Positions 40,363 to 49,578 of a stretch of 64,000 nucleotides of DNA are shown here, piece by piece (position 1 is the stretch's first letter; each line of letters opens with the position of its first letter). Location: positions 50,451 through 114,450 of the forward strand of contig RPFO01002162.1 of NCBI GenBank assembly GCA_009746045.1, given 5' to 3'. Made by a program: the position numbers and the translations under genes. The notes beneath the pieces are model-generated. The model made no database searches. It was not told where the DNA came from and saw only the letters and a program-made list of their open reading frames with translations. The stretch comes from Mesostigma viride (lineage: Eukaryota; Streptophyta; Mesostigmatophyceae; Mesostigmatales; Mesostigmataceae).

Positions 40363-40792
40363 GTGGTTCTCTGAACATAGTTTCTTTATAGTGAGATGGA
40401 AGGGTAGCCGCTATAGCTAGGTTATTGGGTTCACGTGACATACCTTTTGAGGCCGGTGCGGCCTGATCCGGATCAGTCGTGGCCAAAGCTTTGGCCAGTT
40501 TTTCTTGGCCAGGTGGCAGGAGCTACGTTGAGATATAAACCTGCCACTGTCTAGGTTTCTTGGCTCAGGGCGTAGTGATTAACTAGATCTAGATTCTTTC
40601 TCTCACGCAGTATGTGACCTAATAGCCCCGGCAGCCTTACGTAAGCTGCCGGCAATTAGAACGCCACATTGCGTCATTTGTTCAGACGCAACATTTGCGT
40701 GGCGAAAAAATGCCGTCCGGGCCAAGGCCGCATGACACGCAAAAAAGGACAAAAACAAACCCACCTAGCTAAGGTCGGCCTCTTTTCTTTTC
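40363..40792 (+). repeat. PAT element repeat A1
   Basis: It starts GTGGTTCTCTGAAC and ends CTCTTTTCTTTTC. It matches A2 (45269-45698) except for about two substitutions (GGCTCAGGG against GGCTCATGG; CGCAGTATG against CGCAATATG). It contains a TGCCGGCAG-type palindrome near 40630-40655. Confidence 0.92.
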
Positions 40793-40879
40793 ACGAGGGC
40801 GGCGACAGCAAGCCAGGGGAAACGAACCTCTGGTTTGACGAACCTGTACTGTCGGAGCCATTTTTGGCCCTGAGCAGCA

Positions 40880-41935
40880 ATGCCGAAGGGGCGCAAAGCT
40901 ACAGGAGGGCAGGCAGCGCGCGGGGAGGACGGGACGCCCACACCGCGGGCTGCTGCCGCCAGTCACGCGCCAGTCGCCTTCAGCGCCAAAAAGAAGCAGC
41001 TCGCCACTCTGCTCGCCAAGTGCATCAGCCCCGCAGAGGCGGTGGGGGCAGTCGAGCAGGTCTTCGGTGCCGAGGACTGGGTGACGGACGCCAGCTCGTG
41101 GAGCTCGAGCCAGCTGAAGTCTGTCGTGCAGTTGCTGGCCGATCACGTTGATGTTGGCGACGTGTTGGACGCACGTGACCCAAACGGAACGTTGGTGGCA
41201 AAACTGCTGGCCGTGGCAGATCTCGCGGCGGACGAGGAGGAGGATCAGGCGCTGCCACCAACGACACCTGCGCAGCGAAAAATGGCCAAGCCGAAAGGCG
41301 CGGCCAAGGTTTCGGCAGGTGGGGGGGCTGTCGGAAAGGAAATGAGGGCGAGGTTGGCGACATTCGTTGGGGCACCTCCGGAAACCGAAAATCAGGACGA
41401 CGAGGAGGACGAGGAGGGGGAGGTCGCAGCCGAGAAATTCATGCAAGGTTTGAAGGCAGCGCTGGGAGGAATGGAGGGGGCGGGAAGCCACTTCAAGGCC
41501 TCGAAAGGGGTGGCGCTGCCAAGCCGAGCCAAGAGCGTGAAATATCGGGTTTCGGAGCGGGTGCTGCCGGGGGTGTTGGAGGACGCCAGCGACAATGGGA
41601 TGGGAATCCGGTCGTGGGTCATGACGGTAAAGCCTGGAAATTGGCGGAACATGGAGAACAGGAAAATTGTCATGAACATTGCATTGGCCATGGACACCCT
41701 TCTCAAGGAGCTGGGCTCAGCAGCCGGGGAGCTTGTGGGCATGGAGTACCTAATGAGGGTGGTGGCGGCCTTGCTGCAGGTGGAAGGGCAAGGAGGGGGG
41801 GGGTGGAAGGTGGCCAGCCACCTCCTGCCATTGGGGGAGGAGGCTGCACTGTCAGCCACCCCGGCTGTCAAGGCAGCTCTCCAAACTGCCATCCTCTTGG
41901 ACAAGCTCAGCAAGGCTCAACAAGTAGGGAAATAG
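40880..41935 (+). CDS. PAT element ORF1, gag-like (351 aa)
   Basis: The start is MPKGRKATGGQAARG, 87 bp after repeat A1. The protein has a basic N-terminus, an Ala-rich helical middle (KKKQLATLLAKCISPAEA), an acidic patch DDEEDEEGE, and a C-terminal globular region. It has no zinc knuckle. Position and size fit the gag of DIRS-type elements, but no sequence signature proves it. Confidence 0.7.
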   Translation: MPKGRKATGGQAARGEDGTPTPRAAAASHAPVAFSAKKKQLATLLAKCISPAEAVGAVEQVFGAEDWVTDASSWSSSQLKSVVQLLADHVDVGDVLDARDPNGTLVAKLLAVADLAADEEEDQALPPTTPAQRKMAKPKGAAKVSAGGGAVGKEMRARLATFVGAPPETENQDDEEDEEGEVAAEKFMQGLKAALGGMEGAGSHFKASKGVALPSRAKSVKYRVSERVLPGVLEDASDNGMGIRSWVMTVKPGNWRNMENRKIVMNIALAMDTLLKELGSAAGELVGMEYLMRVVAALLQVEGQGGGGWKVASHLLPLGEEAALSATPAVKAALQTAILLDKLSKAQQVGK

Positions 41936-44900
41936 AATCCCAGCGGGACCGCTCCCTTTTCCCGCTGCCATACCCACTTAGGCCAGCGTACACCGCGTGG
42001 GGCAGGGTGAGATCGGCACGCCGGCGACAGCGTGCCACGCGCCGCCACCGCGAGTACACACTGCAATGCAAGGTAGTGCGTTGGCTTAATTGGCTGTGGG
42101 GAGGGGGGCAAGACCCTCCTCCTAACCCTAGAGGGGCGTGCTCTAAGGGGAGGGAGGAGGCCCTTGCGAGGGTCAAGAGGCACTGCACCTGGCACAGTCG
42201 CCGCGTAGGGGGCGTTGCGACAGGCCAGGAGCAAGAAGGTGCTGATGCAATATATGGGAAGCAGAATAAGTATGAACAACTGCGCGCGGACGCGGTGAGT
42301 CTACCAAAGGCGGAGGTGGCGGGGAAGGCACGGCTGCTCGACCTGTTGGCTATGCGGCCGAGCTGGCGGGAGATATATGCCAGCGAAGAGAACTGCATCA
42401 AGCCAGCGGTCGTGGCGAGCGCAAAGTATTGGAATGTGCCCAAGCCCAGCCGGGGATGCTCCATGGCTGAATGGGGCAAGCTCATGAGCCGGGCAGCGGG
42501 CGTGGGCATGGTGGCGTTCCGGGAGAGGCGGCCCAAGTGGGTGGATGGCTGCTTTGGAGTGGCCAAGGGGGTGGGTGAGCTTCGGTTCATCGTCAACAGG
42601 AAGCTGGGCAACCTGCTGTGGGTGGACCCCCCCAAGATCCTGCTACCCCACCTGGGCATCCTCGTGGAGGTCTACATCAAAGGCTGGTGCTACTGCGCCA
42701 AGAGCGACCTCGTGTCATACTACTATTCCATCGAGGTGCCCGAGTGGTGGTGGGACTACCAAGGGCTTCCTAGTGTGTGGTCGACTAGCGTAGGTCTGGC
42801 AGGGCCCAGGCGGAAGGTGTGGCCCGTGCTCAAGGTGCTGGCCATGGGACATTCCCATGCGGTGGCGCTGGGGGAGGCCATCCATGAGATGGTGCTCTAC
42901 ATGACCGGTGCCCTGGATCCGAGGCGCCAGGTCAACTACCTCTCAAGCGCAGGTGAGCTCACCTTGGTGCGCGACGAGTGTGGCCAGCCACTGCGCTTGG
43001 CCATCGAGTACAAGGAGGAGCGCGCCGGGGAGCTTCAGATTGACCTGGAAAACCCCCCTGCCCCCATGCTGTCCATCACTATTGATGACTTGGTGGCCAG
43101 CAACGGGCGGACCTGCGAGGCGGTGAACCAGCTCATCACGCGCGCTATTGAGGAAGGCTACCTCCCTAACAACCTTGTGCCGTCTAAGGAGAAGACTAAG
43201 ATGGCGAGCCTGGAAGGGGACGAGCTAGAAGCCCTAGGGGTGGTGCACCGACGGAACGGCGTGCTGGAACCAACGGTCAAGCAGCTCAACCTTGTGATCG
43301 CCCACACGCAGGCTATACTCACTCGAGGCCGAGCTACGGCCGAGGGGCTGGCTGCCGTCTTGGGGCGGTGGTTGTGGCTGCAGATGTTAAGCCGCAGCTG
43401 CTTGTCCATTTGGCAGCAATGTTTCAAATTCATCAGCCTGCAAGGGTGGGGGCAGCGATCCTGGGTGCTGTGGGCCGGGGTGCGGGAGGAGTTAGAGTGT
43501 GCCCTGGCCTTGGCTCCCATGCTAAGGGTTGACCGAAGCGCACCTTTGGCCCGTGAGGTGGTTGCATCTGACGCGTCCACCTACGGGCAAGGTGTCGTGT
43601 ACGCAACCATGGAGCCGGGCGATGTGACGGAGCTGGCGAGGGCACGAGAGGTGCGGGGGTACCCGACTTTGCTCATACCAAGTGAGGTGGCCTACGCTGG
43701 CCCTAGGCCACTGAGCGCGCGGGCGCAACAAGCAATCACTAGCCAGCAATGGCGGGTTGGGGTCCGGAGTCGTTGGCGGGATCCGGGGATGCACATCAAC
43801 GAGAAGGAGGTGCGGGCTGCAGTGAAGGGCGTGGAGAGGAGTGCGCGCAGCTTGGCAAACCGAGGCAAGCGGGTGGTGAGGTTGGTGGACTCCACCGCGG
43901 CGTTGGGCTGCTTGGCTAAGGGGCGGTCCTCATCCCACAAGCTCAACAAGCAGTGCCGCCGCTTGTGCGCGCTGACCCTCGCCACGGGGAGTCGTTCCCA
44001 GTGGGTGTGGACGCCGAGTGCACTTCAACCAGCCGATGGCGTTTCTCGCGGCCAATCCATGGCGACTTTCTTGGCAGGCTGGGTGCGCGACCTGACCGCG
44101 GAAGGCATCCATCCTAACCCGGGGCCCCCTGCACCTGTTAGCTACCTTCCATTGCTAGAGGGGAAAGTAAAGCCGGCTACTTTGCTGGCCTACCGTCGTG
44201 GTCTTGATTCCCTCTTGACTTGGTGGGAGGCTGGTGGGCGGGCGGACGGGTCATCGTCACGAGCTGACACCCTTGAGGAGACATTTTGTGCGTATGTCGC
44301 CTGGGCTCATTTTCGGGGGTACAGCCGCCAAGTGTGTGTCAATGCCTTGATGGGGTTGCAACTTTATTATCCCGGTATGGTGAAGCGGTGGGACTTGGCC
44401 CGTGGCGTCCTCGCTGGGTGGAAAACACTTGTGCCCCCCCGTGCCCCTCCTCCCATTCCATGGGAGGCGGCGTTTGCACTTGCCAGCACGATGGTCATGC
44501 AAGGTCAGCGCCTTGCGGGCCTGCTGGTTGTCATCGTGTTCCGCCATTACCTGCGAATCTCGGAGGCGCTGAACCTCCGTGTTGGCCATGTGCGCCTCCA
44601 GCCTGACGTTCGGCTTGGGCCGGCTCAACGGGGCGCCCTACTGCTGAGGTCTACCAAGACCTCTAAGGGCAAGACTCAGTCAGTGGTGGTAGAAGATGTG
44701 ATGTCTGAAACCATCCTCCGTCACTGCATCGCGGGTAAGCACGCTTGGGAGGCCGTGTTCCCTTTCACCTACCCGCAATTCCGGCGCATTTGGCAGGCTG
44801 CGAGTCAGGCCTTGGGGGTCGCCCAGATTTTCACCATTCACGGGCTGCGGCATGGAGGTGCCACTCACGATTTCCTCGCGGGTCGCAGCATGGGGGACAT

Positions 44901-45057
44901 CCAGGGCCGGGGGCGCTGGCTTAGCAGCTCCACGGTTGCCCATTATGTGGGCTTGCACCGCAGTTTGGAGGTGCAGCTGCCTGAGGTTATTCTTCGGGCC
45001 ATGGCCGCCTGCCCCCCTCGGGCCTGGCGGGCTATTTTGAAATTGCCCTCCACCTAA
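41614..45057 (+). CDS. PAT element pol: RT, RNase H, 2A-like motif, tyrosine recombinase
   Basis: The open frame overlaps ORF1 in the -1 phase; the functional start is probably after about 41936 or by frameshift. Counted from 41614: RT with FIVNRKLGNLLWVDP and catalytic ITIDDLVAS (Asp491-Asp492); DIRS-type RNase H with VASDASTYGQG and LVDSTAALG; a 2A-like motif EGIHPNPGPP (about 830-839); and a tyrosine recombinase with Arg981 (LRISEAL), His1076 and Arg1079 (HGLRHGG), Trp1102 (GRGRW) and Tyr1111 (AHYVGL). All recombinase catalytic residues are present. No DIRS-type methyltransferase domain is seen. The long uninterrupted frame suggests recent activity. Confidence 0.9.
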   Translation: MGHDGKAWKLAEHGEQENCHEHCIGHGHPSQGAGLSSRGACGHGVPNEGGGGLAAGGRARRGGVEGGQPPPAIGGGGCTVSHPGCQGSSPNCHPLGQAQQGSTSREIESQRDRSLFPLPYPLRPAYTAWGRVRSARRRQRATRRHREYTLQCKVVRWLNWLWGGGQDPPPNPRGACSKGREEALARVKRHCTWHSRRVGGVATGQEQEGADAIYGKQNKYEQLRADAVSLPKAEVAGKARLLDLLAMRPSWREIYASEENCIKPAVVASAKYWNVPKPSRGCSMAEWGKLMSRAAGVGMVAFRERRPKWVDGCFGVAKGVGELRFIVNRKLGNLLWVDPPKILLPHLGILVEVYIKGWCYCAKSDLVSYYYSIEVPEWWWDYQGLPSVWSTSVGLAGPRRKVWPVLKVLAMGHSHAVALGEAIHEMVLYMTGALDPRRQVNYLSSAGELTLVRDECGQPLRLAIEYKEERAGELQIDLENPPAPMLSITIDDLVASNGRTCEAVNQLITRAIEEGYLPNNLVPSKEKTKMASLEGDELEALGVVHRRNGVLEPTVKQLNLVIAHTQAILTRGRATAEGLAAVLGRWLWLQMLSRSCLSIWQQCFKFISLQGWGQRSWVLWAGVREELECALALAPMLRVDRSAPLAREVVASDASTYGQGVVYATMEPGDVTELARAREVRGYPTLLIPSEVAYAGPRPLSARAQQAITSQQWRVGVRSRWRDPGMHINEKEVRAAVKGVERSARSLANRGKRVVRLVDSTAALGCLAKGRSSSHKLNKQCRRLCALTLATGSRSQWVWTPSALQPADGVSRGQSMATFLAGWVRDLTAEGIHPNPGPPAPVSYLPLLEGKVKPATLLAYRRGLDSLLTWWEAGGRADGSSSRADTLEETFCAYVAWAHFRGYSRQVCVNALMGLQLYYPGMVKRWDLARGVLAGWKTLVPPRAPPPIPWEAAFALASTMVMQGQRLAGLLVVIVFRHYLRISEALNLRVGHVRLQPDVRLGPAQRGALLLRSTKTSKGKTQSVVVEDVMSETILRHCIAGKHAWEAVFPFTYPQFRRIWQAASQALGVAQIFTIHGLRHGGATHDFLAGRSMGDIQGRGRWLSSSTVAHYVGLHRSLEVQLPEVILRAMAACPPRAWRAILKLPST
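44089..44130 (+). other. Candidate 2A-like ribosome-skipping motif
   Basis: The residues DLTAEGIHPNPGPP lie between the RNase H and recombinase domains. The core NPGP is exact, while the canonical D-V/I-E-x before it is G-I-H-P. If active, it would release the recombinase from RT-RNase H. This is a motif match only. Confidence 0.45.
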
Positions 45058-45129
45058 TTTGGTTGTTCATTTCTCTGTCATTATGCTAGGTTCTTTGCCC
45101 CTGGCATGGATCGCCAGGGAGGGATATAA

Positions 45130-45268
45130 GGGTAAGGCTAGCCTTTGCCAAGCAATAAGTGTTCCCATGAGCATCGGCGGCCGGGATGTGGCCTGCCTTT
45201 TGTATGTGCTCCACTCATTGTTTTAATAAAGAGTCTGGTTACCCTGGAGTTCCACGGTTAATAGAATC
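45130..45268 (+). repeat. PAT element repeat B1
   Basis: It spans GGGTAAGGCTAGCC to TTAATAGAATC, containing TTTTAATAAAGAG that may serve in 3'-end formation. It is identical by eye to B2 and ends exactly where A2 starts. Confidence 0.9.
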
Positions 45269-45698
45269 GTGGTTCTCTGAACATAGTTTCTTTATAGTGA
45301 GATGGAAGGGTAGCCGCTATAGCTAGGTTATTGGGTTCACGTGACATACCTTTTGAGGCCGGTGCGGCCTGATCCGGATCAGTCGTGGCCAAAGCTTTGG
45401 CCAGTTTTTCTTGGCCAGGTGGCAGGAGCTACGTTGAGATATAAACCTGCCACTGTCTAGGTTTCTTGGCTCATGGCGTAGTGATTAACTAGATCTAGAT
45501 TCTTTCTCTCACGCAATATGTGACCTAATAGCCCCGGCAGCCTTACGTAAGCTGCCGGCAATTAGAACGCCACATTGCGTCATTTGTTCAGACGCAACAT
45601 TTGCGTGGCGAAAAAATGCCGTCCGGGCCAAGGCCGCATGACACGCAAAAAAGGACAAAAACAAACCCACCTAGCTAAGGTCGGCCTCTTTTCTTTTC
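45269..45698 (+). repeat. PAT element repeat A2
   Basis: This is the second copy of A1, followed by a 25-bp spacer and then B2. Confidence 0.9.
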
Positions 45699-45723
45699 CC
45701 GCCCACCCTCCCTGCGTGTTTGG

Positions 45724-45862
45724 GGGTAAGGCTAGCCTTTGCCAAGCAATAAGTGTTCCCATGAGCATCGGCGGCCGGGATGTGGCCTGCCTTTTGTATG
45801 TGCTCCACTCATTGTTTTAATAAAGAGTCTGGTTACCCTGGAGTTCCACGGTTAATAGAATC
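45724..45862 (+). repeat. PAT element repeat B2
   Basis: It is the same as B1. Its terminal AATC adjoins the second half of Gypsy-B ORF1. Confidence 0.9.
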
Positions 45863-46099
45863 AGGTATAAGAAATTTATGTCCTTTGAAGAAGCTCAGCA
45901 GTTCCTTATAGAGCATAGCCAAACAGATTTAGGCCTTCATGTACGCCCTATTCCTCATGGTCGCCCTCCAGTAGAAGCTCTAGCCTTTGCTACCCCTCCT
46001 TCTTCTCCCCCTAAACGGGCTGCATCTGCATCTTCTTCAGATACTCCTCTCACTTTGGAGTTTGGTTCCCTATCCATTACTGTTGTTAAAAAGGATTGA
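45863..46099 (+). pseudogene. Gypsy-B ORF1 (hybrid-binding domain), second half
   Basis: It continues codon 53 of the ORF interrupted at 40362 and completes the hybrid-binding domain (YKKFMSFEEAQQFL), followed by a Pro/Ser-rich tail ending ITVVKKD. The part after the domain aligns with Gypsy-A ORF1 (LGLHVRPIP against VGLHVEAPP). Confidence 0.82.
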
Positions 46100-46191
46100 T
46101 TTTAATTTTGTTCTTGCTGCAGACCTTCAAGGTTTTTCCTTTTTTCTTTTGTTGCTTTCTTCTAGCTTTCTATTCCTTTACATAATTAAAG

Positions 46192-47937
46192 ATGGATCCA
46201 GTGGGTGGAGATATGTCGCCTATACCTACCAATAATAATAATAATAATAATAATAACAATAACAATAACAATACTCGTGGTAACCGACGGGACTCCTTGG
46301 AAACGGTACACCATCTTACCCCTCAAGGTATTCTGCGTACCTCACCTCCTTCTCCTGTTGTTGGTGGTCGCCGTCGTTCCTCCATTACCCCACCTACCTA
46401 TGAACAACGAATTTCACAAGTCAGATTTAGGGATGAACCTTCTTTTGCGGTGGACCAGGCCCCTGCCCCTTCTGCAACCTTGGCTCACCCCTCCAGCAGG
46501 TCCTCACTCACTAACAATGCTCCTAGGCCTCCTTCCCACCCTGTTCCTTCAATGCCTGCCATTAACACGGGTCGTACCTCTGCCCCTGTCGGCCCTTCTG
46601 GGCGCCCTAGTGCAGTTCCCTTTTACCCACCTGCTTCCTGGTCCTACCCTGAGACGGCCTATGAGGCTGCCCAGGTCCCTACCCGTGTGGCTGATTTAGA
46701 AGTTAACAATGATTTGAGTACCATGCCCCTAGATGATAGGAACTATGATCATTTTGCCTACTCCTCTCTTCGTGAGCAATATACTGTTCCCTTCTCCTAT
46801 GGTCACCATCCTGAAACGGTGGCTCCCTCTAGACCCCTACCCAAGACTTTTCCTATCCCCTCCTTCTATCCCGCTTATGTAGCAGTGGAAGATAGTGGCC
46901 CTATGGGAAAAACTGATTCTTCTAATCCCCCTAAGCCTCCTGCTCTTCCCCTCTTTGCTAACCTTCCTAAGCTGGATGTCAAGTCTACCCCTCAACAGTT
47001 TTTCACCTTCATTATGTTGCTCACCCAGAACACAGAGTCCTGGCAGAACCACAATAGGTGGCGCCTCTCTGATGCTGTACTAGTTCCTCATTATCTTACT
47101 ACCTGCATTACTCCTGAGCTTGCTAACCTCATCCAGTGTGAGTCTCTTGCCTCTCATGCCTACCCAAACTCTGTAGCAGAATTGTTCAAGCGTTTAGAGA
47201 ACCATTTAGTCCCTCCCGATGCAGATTGGCAGGATAGATTATCATTTGGTACCTTGCAGCAGGGTACCAAGTCCTTCAAAGAATATATGAAAGAGTTTGA
47301 TGCTCAGATGGTACGAATTAGGGATCTGTCGGGTGCAGAAGTGCGTGCCCGCTTCCTTCAGGGCCTCAGTAGACCCTTATTGCGTGAAGTCAAGCGCCAG
47401 TTCTCTGCCTACCGTTTTACTGACCTGCCCCTCAAGCATGTGCGCCAGCATCTTTTACGAGTAGCAGATTTCTTCTCCACGCCTTCTCTTCCTACCCGTT
47501 CCCGTATTAATAATATTAGCCTTACCCCTGAGGAGGAGAACTCCTATGTAGAAGAACTAGATATTTGTGTGACTGACCTTTCAGCTTTGGATGTCTCTCA
47601 TATCACCTGTTATCATTGTAAAGAAGTAGGTCATCTTAAACGTGAGTGCCCCAAGTTCCTTTCGGGTGCTCCCCCTCATCCCGACGCTCGCCCTCCTCGT
47701 ACCCCTCAGCGTGCTCCTATTCGTCCCACTTCAGGACGCATTCCTTCAGCTACCCCTAGTAGGCTGAATGCTGTGCAGACAGGATCCCCAGGGTTCCCCT
47801 ATGATAATCAGGCTCCCGCACCCTCTTCAATCCCTCGTGACCCTCCAGCAGTGGCTTTTCCGCCAGGGTCTTCTTCGGGGTTAGTTCCTATGGATTTGGG
47901 GGGGAGGGGGAACAGTAGGCCTGTCAGCCGGGGGTAA
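46192..47937 (+). CDS. gag: Gypsy-B gag (581 aa)
   Basis: The start is ATG at 46192 (MDPVGGDMSPIP). A poly-Asn tract encoded by AAT/AAC repeats (about 46231-46274) is followed by a long Pro/Ser-rich disordered region to about residue 250. A Ty3-type gag domain comes next (NLPKLDVKSTPQQFF ... LSFGTLQQGTKSFKEYM ... ARFLQGLSRPLL), then the knuckle CYHCKEVGHLKREC and a Pro-rich tail. It is homologous to the scattered Gypsy-A gag. It ends at TAA just after a G run; protease lies in the +1 phase. Confidence 0.87.
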   Translation: MDPVGGDMSPIPTNNNNNNNNNNNNNNTRGNRRDSLETVHHLTPQGILRTSPPSPVVGGRRRSSITPPTYEQRISQVRFRDEPSFAVDQAPAPSATLAHPSSRSSLTNNAPRPPSHPVPSMPAINTGRTSAPVGPSGRPSAVPFYPPASWSYPETAYEAAQVPTRVADLEVNNDLSTMPLDDRNYDHFAYSSLREQYTVPFSYGHHPETVAPSRPLPKTFPIPSFYPAYVAVEDSGPMGKTDSSNPPKPPALPLFANLPKLDVKSTPQQFFTFIMLLTQNTESWQNHNRWRLSDAVLVPHYLTTCITPELANLIQCESLASHAYPNSVAELFKRLENHLVPPDADWQDRLSFGTLQQGTKSFKEYMKEFDAQMVRIRDLSGAEVRARFLQGLSRPLLREVKRQFSAYRFTDLPLKHVRQHLLRVADFFSTPSLPTRSRINNISLTPEEENSYVEELDICVTDLSALDVSHITCYHCKEVGHLKRECPKFLSGAPPHPDARPPRTPQRAPIRPTSGRIPSATPSRLNAVQTGSPGFPYDNQAPAPSSIPRDPPAVAFPPGSSSGLVPMDLGGRGNSRPVSRG

Positions 47938-47938
47938 C

Positions 47939-48595
47939 CTGGACAGGTCCTTAGATAGTACCCCAGATAATAATTTTTGCTTGCCTGTTTTTATAACCTC
48001 TGTAGGAGCTGAATCATCCCTACCACTACGTGTGCGTCCTCTTATGTTCTTGAATGGTGGCTTAACCGTCCCTCATACTGTTGTAGACCCCTTCCTGCAT
48101 GCTGATGAACTCTTGAATGTCTCTGTGTTAGTGGATAGCGGTGCGGCTAGCTCCTTTGTGAGCGAGGCCCTAGTTAGGCGTTTAGGACTAGTCCCTACCC
48201 CTCACACAAAAACTGTCACTGTCCATTATGCTGACGGTCGCACCAGTCATTCCCCGGGTACGGTGTCCCTTCCCCTGGTTATACAAGGACGTACGGTCAA
48301 CCTGACGGCCACTATAGGCCCTATCACTACAGCTGATGTATTACTAGGATTAGATTGGCACCAGGATAATAAAATCACTATTAATTATGATACTATGGTC
48401 ATTTGGTTTCCAGATAGCTCTTACTGGGTACCAGAACGTCATTATAGATTAGAAAATTTATCCTTGGTAGATATTACTCCTCCTACACCTGTTGATCCTC
48501 CTGTTAGACCTATACCTGAAGTATTAATGTCAAATGACGAATTACGTTCTGAATTAAAGAATATGGATACCTATTATGTATGTTCCTTCAGTTAG
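47939..48595 (+). CDS. Gypsy-B aspartic protease
   Basis: The frame continues from the gag end in another phase with no ATG of its own near the start. It shows VLVDSGAASSFVSEAL (D-S-G active site) and LLGLDWHQDNKITI, the usual second retropepsin block, then WFPDSSYW. It loses phase at about 48590, where a single missing T would join it to the RT frame. Confidence 0.83.
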   Translation: MDRSLDSTPDNNFCLPVFITSVGAESSLPLRVRPLMFLNGGLTVPHTVVDPFLHADELLNVSVLVDSGAASSFVSEALVRRLGLVPTPHTKTVTVHYADGRTSHSPGTVSLPLVIQGRTVNLTATIGPITTADVLLGLDWHQDNKITINYDTMVIWFPDSSYWVPERHYRLENLSLVDITPPTPVDPPVRPIPEVLMSNDELRSELKNMDTYYVCSFS

Positions 48596-49578
48596 AAGTA
48601 CAAGAGATACCTATCACTAATAATAGTGTGGATATAGATGTAAATACAGTGGATACAATAGGAGTAGGATTTACTGAAAATGAAATAGTAAGATACATGG
48701 CTGTGATAGATTCCTCAAAAGTATTTGAAGAAAAGACTCCTTCTTATCCTCCTCCTCGTTCTGTTTTACACCGTGTAGTTATCAAGGACGGTGCAGTTCC
48801 TACGCACTCTCCGATGTATAGAATGGGCCCTACAGAATTAAAGGAACTAAAACAGATTTTAGTATCACTATTAGAAGCAGGATTGATAGAGCCTAGTAAC
48901 TCCCCCTACTCCGCTGGTGTCCTGTTAGTTCCTAAACCAAATGGCAAGTTTCGCCTAGTTACTGATTATAGGAAGTTAAACGATATTACTGTGAAGTCTA
49001 AATACCCTCTACCTCGTATTGATGATATATTTAATAAGGTTAAAGGTTCTACCTGTTTCACAGTACTAGATTGTGCGGATGGTTTTTGGCAACTACGTAT
49101 AGCTCCTGAGGATTGCCACAAAACCGCCTTTGCTACCCCTTTTGGGCATTACCAGTTTAGAGTAGCGGCTATGGGACTCTGTAACTCTCCTGCCTCTTTC
49201 CAAATGTTAATGAATGAAGTGCTTAGACCTGTTATGGGAAATTCCCACCTTCCTCAAGTGTCCTCTGATTTAAAGGATCCTTCCTTCTCCTCTGTTTCTT
49301 TATCTGAGCATGACCGTTCTTGTGCTCAAGCTTACTTAGATGATATCCTTATTTATTCTCCTGATTTTGAAACGCACCTACGTGATTTAAAGAAAGTATT
49401 AGAAATCATGGCTGAAAATTCTTTATGGGCGCGCCGTGCTAAAGTTCGCTCTGGTAGAAGTGTCCCATTCTTAGGGCACGTTCTGTCAGATGCCGGGGTC
49501 GCTACCGACCCGGATAAGACTAAGTCAATTCAGGAATGGCCTACCCCTACCGACGTTAAAGGTGTACGTAGTTTCTAG
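48580..49578 (+). CDS. Gypsy-B reverse transcriptase
   Basis: Ty3/gypsy RT in order: SVLHRVVIKDG, LIEPSNSPYSAGVLLVPK, FRLVTDYRKLNDIT, FTVLDCADGFWQL, FGHYQFRVAAMGLCNSPA, catalytic AYLDDILIYS, SVPFLGHVLSDAG, and PTDVKGVRSF at the break. The frame ends in TAG at 49576-49578; Gypsy-A has one more T at the corresponding place (AGCTTTTTGGG), so this stop results from a one-base deletion in a T run. Confidence 0.88.
   Translation: MFLQLEVQEIPITNNSVDIDVNTVDTIGVGFTENEIVRYMAVIDSSKVFEEKTPSYPPPRSVLHRVVIKDGAVPTHSPMYRMGPTELKELKQILVSLLEAGLIEPSNSPYSAGVLLVPKPNGKFRLVTDYRKLNDITVKSKYPLPRIDDIFNKVKGSTCFTVLDCADGFWQLRIAPEDCHKTAFATPFGHYQFRVAAMGLCNSPASFQMLMNEVLRPVMGNSHLPQVSSDLKDPSFSSVSLSEHDRSCAQAYLDDILIYSPDFETHLRDLKKVLEIMAENSLWARRAKVRSGRSVPFLGHVLSDAGVATDPDKTKSIQEWPTPTDVKGVRSF

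Larger units (their letters stand above)
40363..45862 (+). mobile_element. PAT/DIRS-like tyrosine-recombinase retrotransposon (5.5 kb)
   Basis: It has split direct repeats in the order A1 (40363-40792), ORFs, B1 (45130-45268), A2 (45269-45698), B2 (45724-45862). A1 and A2 are about 430 bp with only a couple of differences; B1 and B2 are 139 bp. The B1/A2 junction mimics a circle junction. There is no target duplication, but AATC occurs at both boundaries (40359-40362 and 45859-45862), as expected for recombinase-mediated insertion at a short identity. It encodes a gag-like ORF and an RT-RNaseH-YR polyprotein with all catalytic residues, so it may be active. Confidence 0.93.

Noticed and set aside
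40768-41491. Minus-strand open frames across PAT ORF1 and pol (for example 40769-41491 and 41907-42659)
   Set aside because: Antisense shadows without motifs; the plus strand carries RT, RNase H and recombinase signatures.
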